NCBI RefSeq assembly: GCF_014207745.1
Contig: NZ_JACHJB010000003.1
Span: 682,001 to 746,000, forward strand
Length of the DNA stretch: 64,000 nucleotides
Reading direction: 5' to 3'
Origin: Nonomuraea muscovyensis
Lineage (GTDB): Bacteria > Actinomycetota > Actinomycetes > Streptosporangiales > Streptosporangiaceae
The position numbers were made by a program, and so were the translations under genes. The notes below the pieces were generated by a model that worked only from the letters and a program-made list of their open reading frames with translations, did no database searches and was not told where the DNA came from. Shown in pieces: positions 54,401-62,029 of the stretch. Position 1 is the stretch's first letter, and the number at the start of each line of letters is the position of its first letter.

Positions 54401-55729
54401 TCAGTAGTTTATGAGCAGCCTGTCCAGCACCCGCACCCCGAACTGCAGCGCGTCCACCGGCACCCGCTCGTCCACGCCGTGGAACATCGAGGCGAAGTCC
54501 ATGTCGGCCGGCAGCCGCAGCGGCACGAATCCGAACCCGCGCACCCCCAGGTCGGCGAAGAACGTCTTGTTGTCGGTGCCGCCCGACATGCAGTACGGCA
54601 CCGCCCGCGCGGTCGGGTCCTCGGCCTTCAGCGCCGCGATCATCGACTCGACCAGGGCGCCGTCAAACGTGGTCTCCAGCGCGATGTCGTGGTGCACGAA
54701 CTCGCGGCGCACCCGGGGCCCGATGAGCGTGTCGACGGTCTTGAAGAAGTCCTCCTCGTGGCCGGGCAGGAACCGGCCGTCGATCACGGCCGTGGCCTGG
54801 CCGGGGATCACGTTGGACTTGTAGCCGGCGTCGAGCTGGGTGGGATTGGTGGTGTGGCTGAGCGTCGCGCCGACGAAGCGCACCAGCGGCCCGATCCGGT
54901 CGAGGATCGGCCGGGGGTCGTCCTCGTCGAAGGGGATGCCGAAGGCGTCGGCGACCTCGGTGAGGAACTGCCGCACGGTCGGGGTGAGCGTGATCGGCCA
55001 CTGGTGGGCGCCCACCCGGGCGACCGCCGTGGCGAGCTCGGTGACGGCGTTGTCGGAGTTGAGCATCGAGCCGTGCCCGGCCGTGCCGTCGGCGATGAGC
55101 TTCATCCAGGCCAGGCCCTTCTGGGCCGTCTCGATGAGGTAGAGCCGCAGCGACGGGTCCACCTCCAGCGAGTAGCCGCCCACCTCGCTGATCGCCTCGG
55201 TGACGCCCTCGAACAGCTCGGGGTGGTGCGCGGTGAGGTGCTTGGCGCCGTACACGCCGCCCGCCTCCTCGTCGGCCACCCACGCGAAGACGAGGTCGCG
55301 GCGCGGCCTGCGGCCCTCACGGGTGAGCTGGCGCAGCACCGCCAGCATCATGGCGTCCATGTCCTTCATGTCCACCGCGCCGCGGCCCCAGATGTAGCCG
55401 TCGCGCACCTCGCCGGCGAACGGGTCCACCGACCAGTCGGCGGCGTTGGCGGGCACCACGTCGAGGTGGCCGTGCACCAGCAGGGCGGGCAGGGACGGGT
55501 CGCTGCCCTCGACGCGGGTCACCACGTTGCCGCGCCCCGGGGCGCTCTCGACGTAGGCGGCCTCGATGCCGACCTCGGCCAGCCTGGCCATCACGGCCTC
55601 GGCGGCGGCGCGCTCGCCGGGGCCGCTGCCGTCACCGTAGTTGCTGCTGTCGATGCGGATCAGCTCGGCGCACAGCTCGGCGACTTCGCTCTCGGCGGGA
55701 GTCACGGCGGGAGTCTCGGCGGAGGTCAT
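54401..55729 (-). CDS. M20/M25/M40 family metallopeptidase
   Basis: 442 residues. LLVHGHLDVVPANAADW, WGRGAVDMKDMDAMML and VFAWVADEEAGGVYG carry the dinuclear zinc ligands and catalytic Glu. The dimerisation domain and the C-terminal MSGGTDNKTF His/Asp region follow. It likely hydrolyses small peptides or N-acyl amino acids. AAAGGA precedes the ATG, which overlaps the Lrp-gene stop as ATGA. It is the second gene of the Lrp-M20-punA-mutase operon. Confidence 0.92.
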   Translation of the reverse strand: MTSAETPAVTPAESEVAELCAELIRIDSSNYGDGSGPGERAAAEAVMARLAEVGIEAAYVESAPGRGNVVTRVEGSDPSLPALLVHGHLDVVPANAADWSVDPFAGEVRDGYIWGRGAVDMKDMDAMMLAVLRQLTREGRRPRRDLVFAWVADEEAGGVYGAKHLTAHHPELFEGVTEAISEVGGYSLEVDPSLRLYLIETAQKGLAWMKLIADGTAGHGSMLNSDNAVTELATAVARVGAHQWPITLTPTVRQFLTEVADAFGIPFDEDDPRPILDRIGPLVRFVGATLSHTTNPTQLDAGYKSNVIPGQATAVIDGRFLPGHEEDFFKTVDTLIGPRVRREFVHHDIALETTFDGALVESMIAALKAEDPTARAVPYCMSGGTDNKTFFADLGVRGFGFVPLRLPADMDFASMFHGVDERVPVDALQFGVRVLDRLLINY

Positions 55730-56721
55730 GGTGTCCTTTCCAGGGTGCGGAGGCCGGACTTGCGGAGGTGGCCGCGCTTGTGGGCGCGGGTGATGAGCGT
55801 GACGTCGATGTCGGTGACCTCGTCGTACAGGCCGACGACACCCGTCAGGAAACGGTAGAGGGCCGCCTCGTGGGCCACCGCCACCTGGACGATCAGGGAG
55901 TGGGTGCCCGCCGTCGCGGCACAGTAGCGGACGTGGGGATGCGCCGACAGCGTACGGCCCACGCGGTCGAGTCCCTGCGGCCGTACCTTCAACCAGAGCT
56001 GAGCCTCGGCCTCCAGGCCGAGCAGCGCGGGCTCGACCTCGGCCCGCGGCAGCAGCAGGCGCCGTTCGAGCAGGGAGGCGGCGCGCCTGCGGGCCGTCGG
56101 CAGGGAGATGCCGAGGCGTTCGGCGATGGCGGTGAAGGCGATCCGGCCGTCGGCGACGAGCAGGTCGGCGATCTCCTGCTCCAGGGGCGACAGGCCCTCC
56201 TCGTCGGGCGGCGCGGCGCCTTCCGGCGAGCCGTCGTGCGGGGCCGGGCGCAGCTCGGCGATCTCCCGCTCGTCGAGGTAGGGGGCGTGCCACTCGGCGA
56301 CGGTGCGGAAGGTGTGCAGCACCACCTGGGTCCGCGTCTGCTGCACGCCGTCGATCGCGGCGACCTGCGCCGTCAGGATGTCGTGCAGCGCCTCCCGCGA
56401 CGGTGACACCAGCTCGCAGCCGATGTCGGCCACTCCGGTCAGCGAGTAGACCGAGCGGGTGTCCGGCCGGCCCGCCAGAGCCTCGGCGACGTCGGCGGCC
56501 GTGCCGGGCCTGACCTGGACGTGCAGGTGGACCGGCCGGCCGTGGCCCGAGCGCAGGTCGTCGTAGATCGCGGTGACGCGGACGGCGCCGTCGGCGATGA
56601 GGCGCTGCAGCCGGCGCGCGACCGTGCGTTCGTGCTCACCCACCGCCCGGGCGATCTCGCCCCAGGCGGCGCGCGGGTTTACCTGGAGAGCGGAGACCAG
56701 CCGCCGGTCGAGAACGTCCAC
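55726..56721 (-). CDS. Double-domain Lrp/AsnC-family regulator
   Basis: 331 residues containing two AsnC-type units in tandem. Unit 1 has LDRRLVSALQVNPRAAWGEIARAVGEHERTVARRL, and unit 2 has LSPLEQEIADLLVADGRIAF and AIAERLGISLPTARRRA. Each is followed by a beta-rich RAM-like ligand domain. Internal duplication would let one chain act as a dimer. The start is GTG, since homology begins there; no ribosome-binding site is visible. It probably regulates its own operon and the divergent MHS transporter, perhaps in response to an amino acid. Confidence 0.88.
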   Translation of the reverse strand: MDVLDRRLVSALQVNPRAAWGEIARAVGEHERTVARRLQRLIADGAVRVTAIYDDLRSGHGRPVHLHVQVRPGTAADVAEALAGRPDTRSVYSLTGVADIGCELVSPSREALHDILTAQVAAIDGVQQTRTQVVLHTFRTVAEWHAPYLDEREIAELRPAPHDGSPEGAAPPDEEGLSPLEQEIADLLVADGRIAFTAIAERLGISLPTARRRAASLLERRLLLPRAEVEPALLGLEAEAQLWLKVRPQGLDRVGRTLSAHPHVRYCAATAGTHSLIVQVAVAHEAALYRFLTGVVGLYDEVTDIDVTLITRAHKRGHLRKSGLRTLERTP

Positions 56722-56766
56722 TGAGAGCCGTTTCTGTGTCGGGTTTGTAAAGACTTGGCCGAATAT

Positions 56767-56796
56767 TTGACTGTTTTGGTCGTTCGCTTGCAGAGT
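56767..56796 (+). promoter_or_regulatory. Candidate promoter of the MHS transporter gene
   Basis: TTGACT (56767-56772), an 18-bp spacer and CAGAGT (56791-56796) lie 35 bp before the GTG start, in the divergent gap with the Lrp gene. Confidence 0.45.
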
Positions 56797-56831
56797 AGGC
56801 GACAGAGCATCAGTAAGCAAAGGAGCCCCCC

Positions 56832-58133
56832 GTGGCGACCTCCCCCATCGCGCCGTCTCCCGTCGGCATCCCCCGCAGCCGTGTCCGCCAGCTCATGGCG
56901 GCCAGCGTCGGCAACCTGGTCGAGTGGTACGACTGGTATGCCTACAGCTTCCTCACGGTGTTCTTCGCCAAGCAGATCTTCCCCGCGACCGGCAACGCCC
57001 TCGTGCCCCTGCTCAGCTCGTTCGCCATCTTCGCGGTGGGCTTCTTCATGCGCCCCCTGGGCGGGCTGCTGGTGGGCGCCTTCGCCGACCGGTTCGGCCG
57101 CAAGGCCGCCATGACGTTCACCATCCTGCTCATGGGCGCCGGCTCGCTGCTGCTGGCCATCACGCCGACGTACGCGGCCGCCGGGGTGCTGGCGCCGATC
57201 ATCCTCACGCTGGCCCGGCTCATCCAGGGCCTGTCGGTCGGCGGCGAGTTCGCCGCCGCGACCACGTTCCTGGTGGAGTCGGCCCCACCCGGCCGCCGCG
57301 GCCTGTTCTCCAGCTTCCAGTACGTCAGCACCACGCTCGGCCAGCTGCTCGCCTCCGGCCTGGCCGCGGTGCTGGCCGCGACGCTCGGCACGGCCGCCAT
57401 GGACGACTACGGCTGGCGCATCCCGTTCCTGGTCGGCGCGCTGCTCAGCCTGGTGGGCCTGTGGATACGCAGGGGCGCCGAGGAGACCAGCACGGTCGCC
57501 GAGGACATCAGGCAGGGCCGCGCGGAGCGGCCGCGCATGTTCGAGTTCCTGCTCCACTACCCGGCCAAGGCCGCCATGATCGTCGGCATCACGGTGGCCG
57601 GCACGGTCTCCTACTACACCTGGACGACGTTCCTGCCCACCTACGCGCAGCTCAGCGTGAAGTTCGACGCGTCGGAGTCACTGACCATCGGCACCATCTC
57701 GCTGGTGTTCTTCATGGTGCTGCAGCCGCTGCTCGGCATGCTGTCCGACAAGATCGGCCGCAAGCCGATGCTGATCACGTTCGGGCTGGCCTTCACGCTG
57801 CTGCCGGTGCCGCTGCTCGCCACCCTGTCGAACTCGTTCGCCAGCCTGCTGTTCGTCCAGTGCCTCGGAATGGTCTTCCTCGGCTGCTTCACCTCGGTCT
57901 CGGCCGCGGTCAACTCCGAGCTGTTCCCGACCCGGGTGCGGGCCGCGGGTGCGGGCTTCCCGTACTCGCTGACCGTCGCGATCTTCGGGGGCACCGCGCC
58001 GCTCATCGGCACGGCGCTGAAGGACGCCGAGATGGTCCATCTGTTCCCGTGGTACGTCTCGGTGCTCGCGCTGATCTCGACCCTGGTCTACGTCTTCGCG
58101 CTGAAGGAGACCAAGGACCAGCCGCTGGCCTGA
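56832..58133 (+). CDS. MFS metabolite:H+ symporter (MHS family)
   Basis: 433 residues, twelve helices. SVGNLVEWYDWYAYSFLTVFF in helix 1, RPLGGLLVGAFADRFGRKAAM between helices 2 and 3, and RLIQGLSVGGEFAAATTFLVE are MHS hallmarks (KgtP/ShiA/ProP relatives). It imports an organic acid, amino acid or similar solute with protons. AAAGGAG lies 6 nt before the GTG. Divergence from the Lrp gene suggests co-control with the peptidase operon, so its substrate may be an amino-acid derivative (inference). Confidence 0.92.
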   Translation: MATSPIAPSPVGIPRSRVRQLMAASVGNLVEWYDWYAYSFLTVFFAKQIFPATGNALVPLLSSFAIFAVGFFMRPLGGLLVGAFADRFGRKAAMTFTILLMGAGSLLLAITPTYAAAGVLAPIILTLARLIQGLSVGGEFAAATTFLVESAPPGRRGLFSSFQYVSTTLGQLLASGLAAVLAATLGTAAMDDYGWRIPFLVGALLSLVGLWIRRGAEETSTVAEDIRQGRAERPRMFEFLLHYPAKAAMIVGITVAGTVSYYTWTTFLPTYAQLSVKFDASESLTIGTISLVFFMVLQPLLGMLSDKIGRKPMLITFGLAFTLLPVPLLATLSNSFASLLFVQCLGMVFLGCFTSVSAAVNSELFPTRVRAAGAGFPYSLTVAIFGGTAPLIGTALKDAEMVHLFPWYVSVLALISTLVYVFALKETKDQPLA

Positions 58134-58138
58134 GGCGC

Positions 58139-58591
58139 TCAGCCGCCGAGCGACTTGCAGGGGCGTCCCCGCAGGCTCTTGACGTAGTCGTCGGGGGCGC
58201 CCGCCCGCTCCGCCGCGTCGGCCAGGATGCCGAGGTAGCGGGCGGAGGGCAGGCCGCCCTCGTAGCCGTCGAGCACGTAGAACCAGGCCACCTGCTCGCC
58301 GTCGAGCGTCTGCACGCGCAGCCGCACCTTGTGGTGGAGGCCGCGGGCGGCGCCCTCCCACTGGTCGAGGGACGCCTCGTCCCACTCGGGCACGTCGTAG
58401 AGGACGACGAAGACGTGCTCGTCGGGGTCCTCGACGATGGTGGCCAGGGCGCCTTCCCAGCCCAGGTCCTCACCGCCGAAGGTCAGGCGCCAGCCCTGCA
58501 ACCAGCCCACACCTCGCATCGGAGAGTGCGGGGCGCGCATGGCCATCTGCTCCGGGTCCATGTTGCTGCCGTAGGCGGCGTAAACAGGCAC
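58139..58591 (-). CDS. Gamma-glutamylcyclotransferase-like (AIG2-like) protein
   Basis: 150 residues. YAAYGSNMDPEQM is the substrate-loop motif (YGSN), followed by WRLTFGG and VFVVLYDVPEWDEASLDQWEG, where a Glu would be the catalytic base. It may act on gamma-glutamyl amides. The GTG at 58591 is used because homology begins just after it; the longer frame extends towards the next gene's start. It is convergent with the MHS gene, 5 bp away. Confidence 0.82.
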   Translation of the reverse strand: MPVYAAYGSNMDPEQMAMRAPHSPMRGVGWLQGWRLTFGGEDLGWEGALATIVEDPDEHVFVVLYDVPEWDEASLDQWEGAARGLHHKVRLRVQTLDGEQVAWFYVLDGYEGGLPSARYLGILADAAERAGAPDDYVKSLRGRPCKSLGG

Positions 58592-58664
58592 AGCAGCCAA
58601 GGGTAGCGCGCGGGCGGCCGCCCCGTTTCGTCGCCAGGCCGAGGCATGCGGAAGAATGGTACGC

Positions 58665-60059
58665 GTGACTAGGATCGTGATCATCGGCGGCGGACCGGGC
58701 GGCTACGAGGCGGCGCTGGTGGCGGCGCAGCTAGGCGCGCAGGTCACGATGGTCGAGCAGGACGGCCCGGGCGGAGCCTGCGTGCTCACCGACTGCGTGC
58801 CGTCCAAGACGCTGATCGCGACCTCGGTCCGCAAGCAGGCCCTGCTCGACGCCCCGTCGCTGGGCATCAGCTACTCCGGCGGTCCCGACGGCGACATCGG
58901 CGCGGCCACGGTCGACCTGCCCCTGGTCAACAAACGCGTCAAGGAGCTCGCCCAGGCCCAGTCGGCCGACATCGCGGCCCGCGTCGCGGCCGAGGGCGTG
59001 GAGATCGTCAAGGCGCGCGGCCGGCTGGTCGACCCGCAGGTGGTCAAGGCGGGCGACCGGACGATCAGGGCCGACGTGGTGCTGGTGGCCACCGGCGCCA
59101 CCCCGCGCGTGCTGCCCGGCGCCGAGCCCGACGGCGAGCGCATCCTCACCTGGCGCCAGCTCTACGACCTGGAGGAGCTGCCCGAGCACCTCATCGTCGT
59201 CGGGTCCGGCGTGACGGGCGCGGAGTTCGCGGGCGCCTACCGCTCGCTCGGCTGCGAGGTGACGCTGGTCTCCAGCCGCGACCGCATGATGCCCAACGAG
59301 GACGCCGACGGCGCCGAGGTGCTCGAAGAGGTCTACCGCCGCCGCGGCATGAACGTCATGGGCCGCTCGCGCGCCTCCTCCGTCAAGCGCACGGCGAACG
59401 GCGTCGTGGTGACCCTGGAGGACGGCCGCACCGCCGAGGGCTCCCACGCGCTGATGACGGTCGGCATGGTGCCCAACACCGGCGGCATGGGCCTGGAGGA
59501 GGCCGGGGTCCAGCTCGACAAGTACGGTTTCGTCAAGGTCGACAAGGTCTCGCGCACCTCCGCGCCGGGCGTCTACGCCGCCGGTGACTGCACGGGCGTG
59601 CTCATGCTGGCCTCCGTCGCGGCCATGCAGGGCCGCATCGCGGTCTGGCACGCGCTCGGCGAGGCCGTCCAGCCGCTGCGGCTGGCCACGGTGGCCTCCA
59701 ACATCTTCACCGACCCCGAGATCGCCGCGGTGGGCGTGGCGCAGCGGGCCATCGAGGCGGGCGAGATCGAGGCCAACGTGGTCAAGCTGCCGCTGGCGAC
59801 CAACGCCCGCGCCAAGATGTCGGGCTTCCACGACGGGTTCGTCAAGCTGTTCTGCCGGCCGCACACCGGCATCGTGCTCGGCGGCGTGGTGGTGGCGCCG
59901 CGCGCGTCGGAGCTGATCCTGGCGGTGTCGGTGGCGGTGCAGCAGCGCCTCACCGTGGACCAGCTCGCGCACACGTTCGCGGTCTACCCCTCGCTGTCCG
60001 GCTCGATCACCGAGGCGGCCCGCCGGCTCATGCAGCCCGAGGCCGCGCTCGGCATCTGA
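58665..60059 (+). CDS. lpdA: NAD(P)H-quinone dehydrogenase / flavoprotein disulfide reductase (LpdA-like)
   Basis: 464 residues. The FAD motif GGGPGGYEAALVAAQLGAQV, redox-type segment GGACVLTDCVPSK (CX4C present), NAD motif VVGSGVTGAEFAGA and second FAD motif VYAAGDCTG are clear. The C-terminal His-Glu diad of true disulfide reductases is absent: the segment reads FAVYPSLSGSITEAARR. This matches LpdA of M. tuberculosis (Rv3303c, recollection), a quinone reductase. GTG 58665 has GGAAG at 9-10 nt; ATG 58656 lies too close to it. Confidence 0.9.
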   Translation: MTRIVIIGGGPGGYEAALVAAQLGAQVTMVEQDGPGGACVLTDCVPSKTLIATSVRKQALLDAPSLGISYSGGPDGDIGAATVDLPLVNKRVKELAQAQSADIAARVAAEGVEIVKARGRLVDPQVVKAGDRTIRADVVLVATGATPRVLPGAEPDGERILTWRQLYDLEELPEHLIVVGSGVTGAEFAGAYRSLGCEVTLVSSRDRMMPNEDADGAEVLEEVYRRRGMNVMGRSRASSVKRTANGVVVTLEDGRTAEGSHALMTVGMVPNTGGMGLEEAGVQLDKYGFVKVDKVSRTSAPGVYAAGDCTGVLMLASVAAMQGRIAVWHALGEAVQPLRLATVASNIFTDPEIAAVGVAQRAIEAGEIEANVVKLPLATNARAKMSGFHDGFVKLFCRPHTGIVLGGVVVAPRASELILAVSVAVQQRLTVDQLAHTFAVYPSLSGSITEAARRLMQPEAALGI

Positions 60060-60073
60060 GCACCGTCGAGCAG

Positions 60074-60092
60074 CGCAGCCGCTACGGCTGCG
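60074..60092. terminator. Small hairpin between convergent lpdA and GH42 genes
   Basis: CGCAGCC-gctac-GGCTGCG, a 7-bp stem overlapping the GH42 stop codon and 15 bp after the lpdA stop. It is the only hairpin in the 22-bp convergent gap. Confidence 0.45.
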
Positions 60093-61920
60093 AGTCGAGC
60101 ACCGCGAAGCCGCCCGGCGGCAGGGTGTCGAGCGTCGTGCAGGTGAGCAGGTCGTGGCCGGGCGGGACCGGGCAGGGCCGGTCGCCGTGGTTGACGGCGA
60201 AGACCGTGTCGCCGCGCCGCACCAGTTCCAGCCCCGCCGGGTGCGGGGGCAGGCCGAGCAGCCGGGCGTAGCCGTCGTCGGTGAGCCGGGTGGAGACGTA
60301 CCACGCGCCGCCGTTCCGGGTGATCGCGGGGGAGCCGTCCGGGTAGGTGGCCACCGCCTCGGCGCCGCGCAGCCGCACCAGCTCGCTCCAGACGCTCGCG
60401 GTGTCCCCGTTCGACAGCGTCACCGGACCCTCCAGCGGCCTGAACTCCTCCACGCTGATGCCGAGCAGGTCGCGCAGCGCTCCAGGGTGGCCGCCGGTGC
60501 GCACCCGCCCGTACGGGTCGGCGACGCCGCTGAGGTAGGTGACGACGAGCGTGCCGCCGCCCTCGGCGTAGCGGCGCAGGTTGGCTGCGTCGTCGTCGGA
60601 GAGCAGGTAGAGGTTCGGCACGAGCACCGTCCGGTAGCCGGACAGGTCGCCGGACGGGTGGGCGAGGTCGGCGGTCACGCCGTGGCGGTAGAGCACCCGG
60701 TGCGCCTGGCGGACGGCGTCGAGGTAGTCGATCTCGGACGAGGGCAGGCCGGGCGCCTGCAGGGCCCACCATGACTCGGCGTCCCACAGCACGGCGGCCT
60801 CCGCCCGGACCGGGCCGGCGGGCCGCAGGCGCGACAGCAGCGCCCCCAGCTCGCACGCCTCGCGGAAGACCGCCGAGTCGGGGCCCGCGTGCGGCACCAT
60901 GCCGCCGTGCCACAGCTCGGCGCCGCCGCGTGAGGCGCGCCACTGGAAGAACATGGCCCCCTGCGAGCCGCGGGCGACCGGTGACAGGCTGAGCCGGGTG
61001 ATCTCGCCGGGACTCTTGGCCAGCATCCGGCCGTCCCGGTAGGTCAGCACCGCCTGCTCCATGAGCAGCCACGGCTCCCCGCCCGCCCAGTGCCGCGCCA
61101 GGTCGGCGGCGAAGGCGGTCTCCGACGGCGGGTCCGCGGCCGGGTAGTGGTCGATGGCCACCAGGTCCACCTCGCGGGCCCAGTCGCGGTGGTTCACCGG
61201 CACCCAGGCGCCGAAGACGAAGTTCGTGGTGACCGGCGCCCCCGTCGGGGCGAGGATCTTCTTCTGCTCGCGGAAGTGGCCGAGCAGCTCGTCGGACAGG
61301 AAGCGGCGGAAGTCGAGGGCGTGCGCGGGGTTCGGCAGGTACTGGGTGGCGCGCGGCGGCTCGATCTGCTCCCAGGCGGTGTAGTGCTGGCCCCAGAACG
61401 CGGTCGTCCAGGCGTCGTTCAGCGCTTCCAGGGTGCCGTGCCGCCCGCGCAGCCAGGCACGGAACGCGGCGGCGGTGTGCTCGCAGTGGCACCAGGAGCC
61501 GTACTCGTTGTGCACGTGCCACATCGCCAGCGCCGGGTGCCCGCCGTAGCGGTCCGCCAGCCGGGCGGCGACGTCGCGGGACCGCTCCCGGTAGTACGGC
61601 GAGCTGACGCAGTACGTGTCGCGGCTGCCGTGGGCCAGCCGGACCCCGTCGGCGGTGACGTTGCGGGCCTCGGCCGGGAACCACGGCGGCGGAGAGGCCG
61701 TCGGCGTGGCCAGGTTGACCCGGATCCCGCCGGCGTGCAGCAGGTCGAGCACCTCATCCAGCCAGCCGAAGTCGTGCGCGCCGGGCGACGGCTCCAGGCG
61801 GGCCCAGGAGAACACGCCCACGGTCACCAGGTTGACCCCGGCCCGGCGCATCAGCGCCACGTCCTCGTGCCACACCTCGCGGGGCCACTGCTCGGGGTTG
61901 TAGTCGCCGCCGTAGTACAT
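60082..61920 (-). CDS. GH42 beta-galactosidase
   Basis: 612 residues. MYYGGDYNPEQWPREVWHEDV opens the family. WHVHNEYG carries the acid/base Glu, and the nucleophile is in WLLMEQA. CVSSPYYRE and HCEHTAAAFRAWL (Cys cluster) are typical GH42 features, followed by the trimerisation and C-terminal domains. There is no signal peptide, so it acts inside the cell on imported galactosides. AGGAGGG precedes the ATG. It is divergent from the GH31 gene. Confidence 0.92.
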   Translation of the reverse strand: MYYGGDYNPEQWPREVWHEDVALMRRAGVNLVTVGVFSWARLEPSPGAHDFGWLDEVLDLLHAGGIRVNLATPTASPPPWFPAEARNVTADGVRLAHGSRDTYCVSSPYYRERSRDVAARLADRYGGHPALAMWHVHNEYGSWCHCEHTAAAFRAWLRGRHGTLEALNDAWTTAFWGQHYTAWEQIEPPRATQYLPNPAHALDFRRFLSDELLGHFREQKKILAPTGAPVTTNFVFGAWVPVNHRDWAREVDLVAIDHYPAADPPSETAFAADLARHWAGGEPWLLMEQAVLTYRDGRMLAKSPGEITRLSLSPVARGSQGAMFFQWRASRGGAELWHGGMVPHAGPDSAVFREACELGALLSRLRPAGPVRAEAAVLWDAESWWALQAPGLPSSEIDYLDAVRQAHRVLYRHGVTADLAHPSGDLSGYRTVLVPNLYLLSDDDAANLRRYAEGGGTLVVTYLSGVADPYGRVRTGGHPGALRDLLGISVEEFRPLEGPVTLSNGDTASVWSELVRLRGAEAVATYPDGSPAITRNGGAWYVSTRLTDDGYARLLGLPPHPAGLELVRRGDTVFAVNHGDRPCPVPPGHDLLTCTTLDTLPPGGFAVLDSQP

Positions 61921-61935
61921 CGCAGCCCTCCTATT

Positions 61936-61992
61936 GGGATGGAGTCTCAACAAATTCCCCGTTGACGTTTGTTGGTATGGAGACCAAACTAA
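61936..61992. promoter_or_regulatory. Repeat-containing control region of the GH42/GH31 pair
   Basis: Two related 19-bp direct repeats, GGGATGGAGTCTCAACAAA (61936-61954) and GGTATGGAGACCAAACTAA (61974-61992), flank the inverted pair AACAAA (61949) / TTTGTT (61968). A plus-strand promoter TTGACG-N17-CAAACT (61962-61990) overlaps them. This suggests a repressor site for both genes. No regulator gene is in view. Confidence 0.55.
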
Positions 61993-62029
61993 TCCACGGA
62001 GTTGGCGCTTGCCCATCTGAGGAGCCTTC

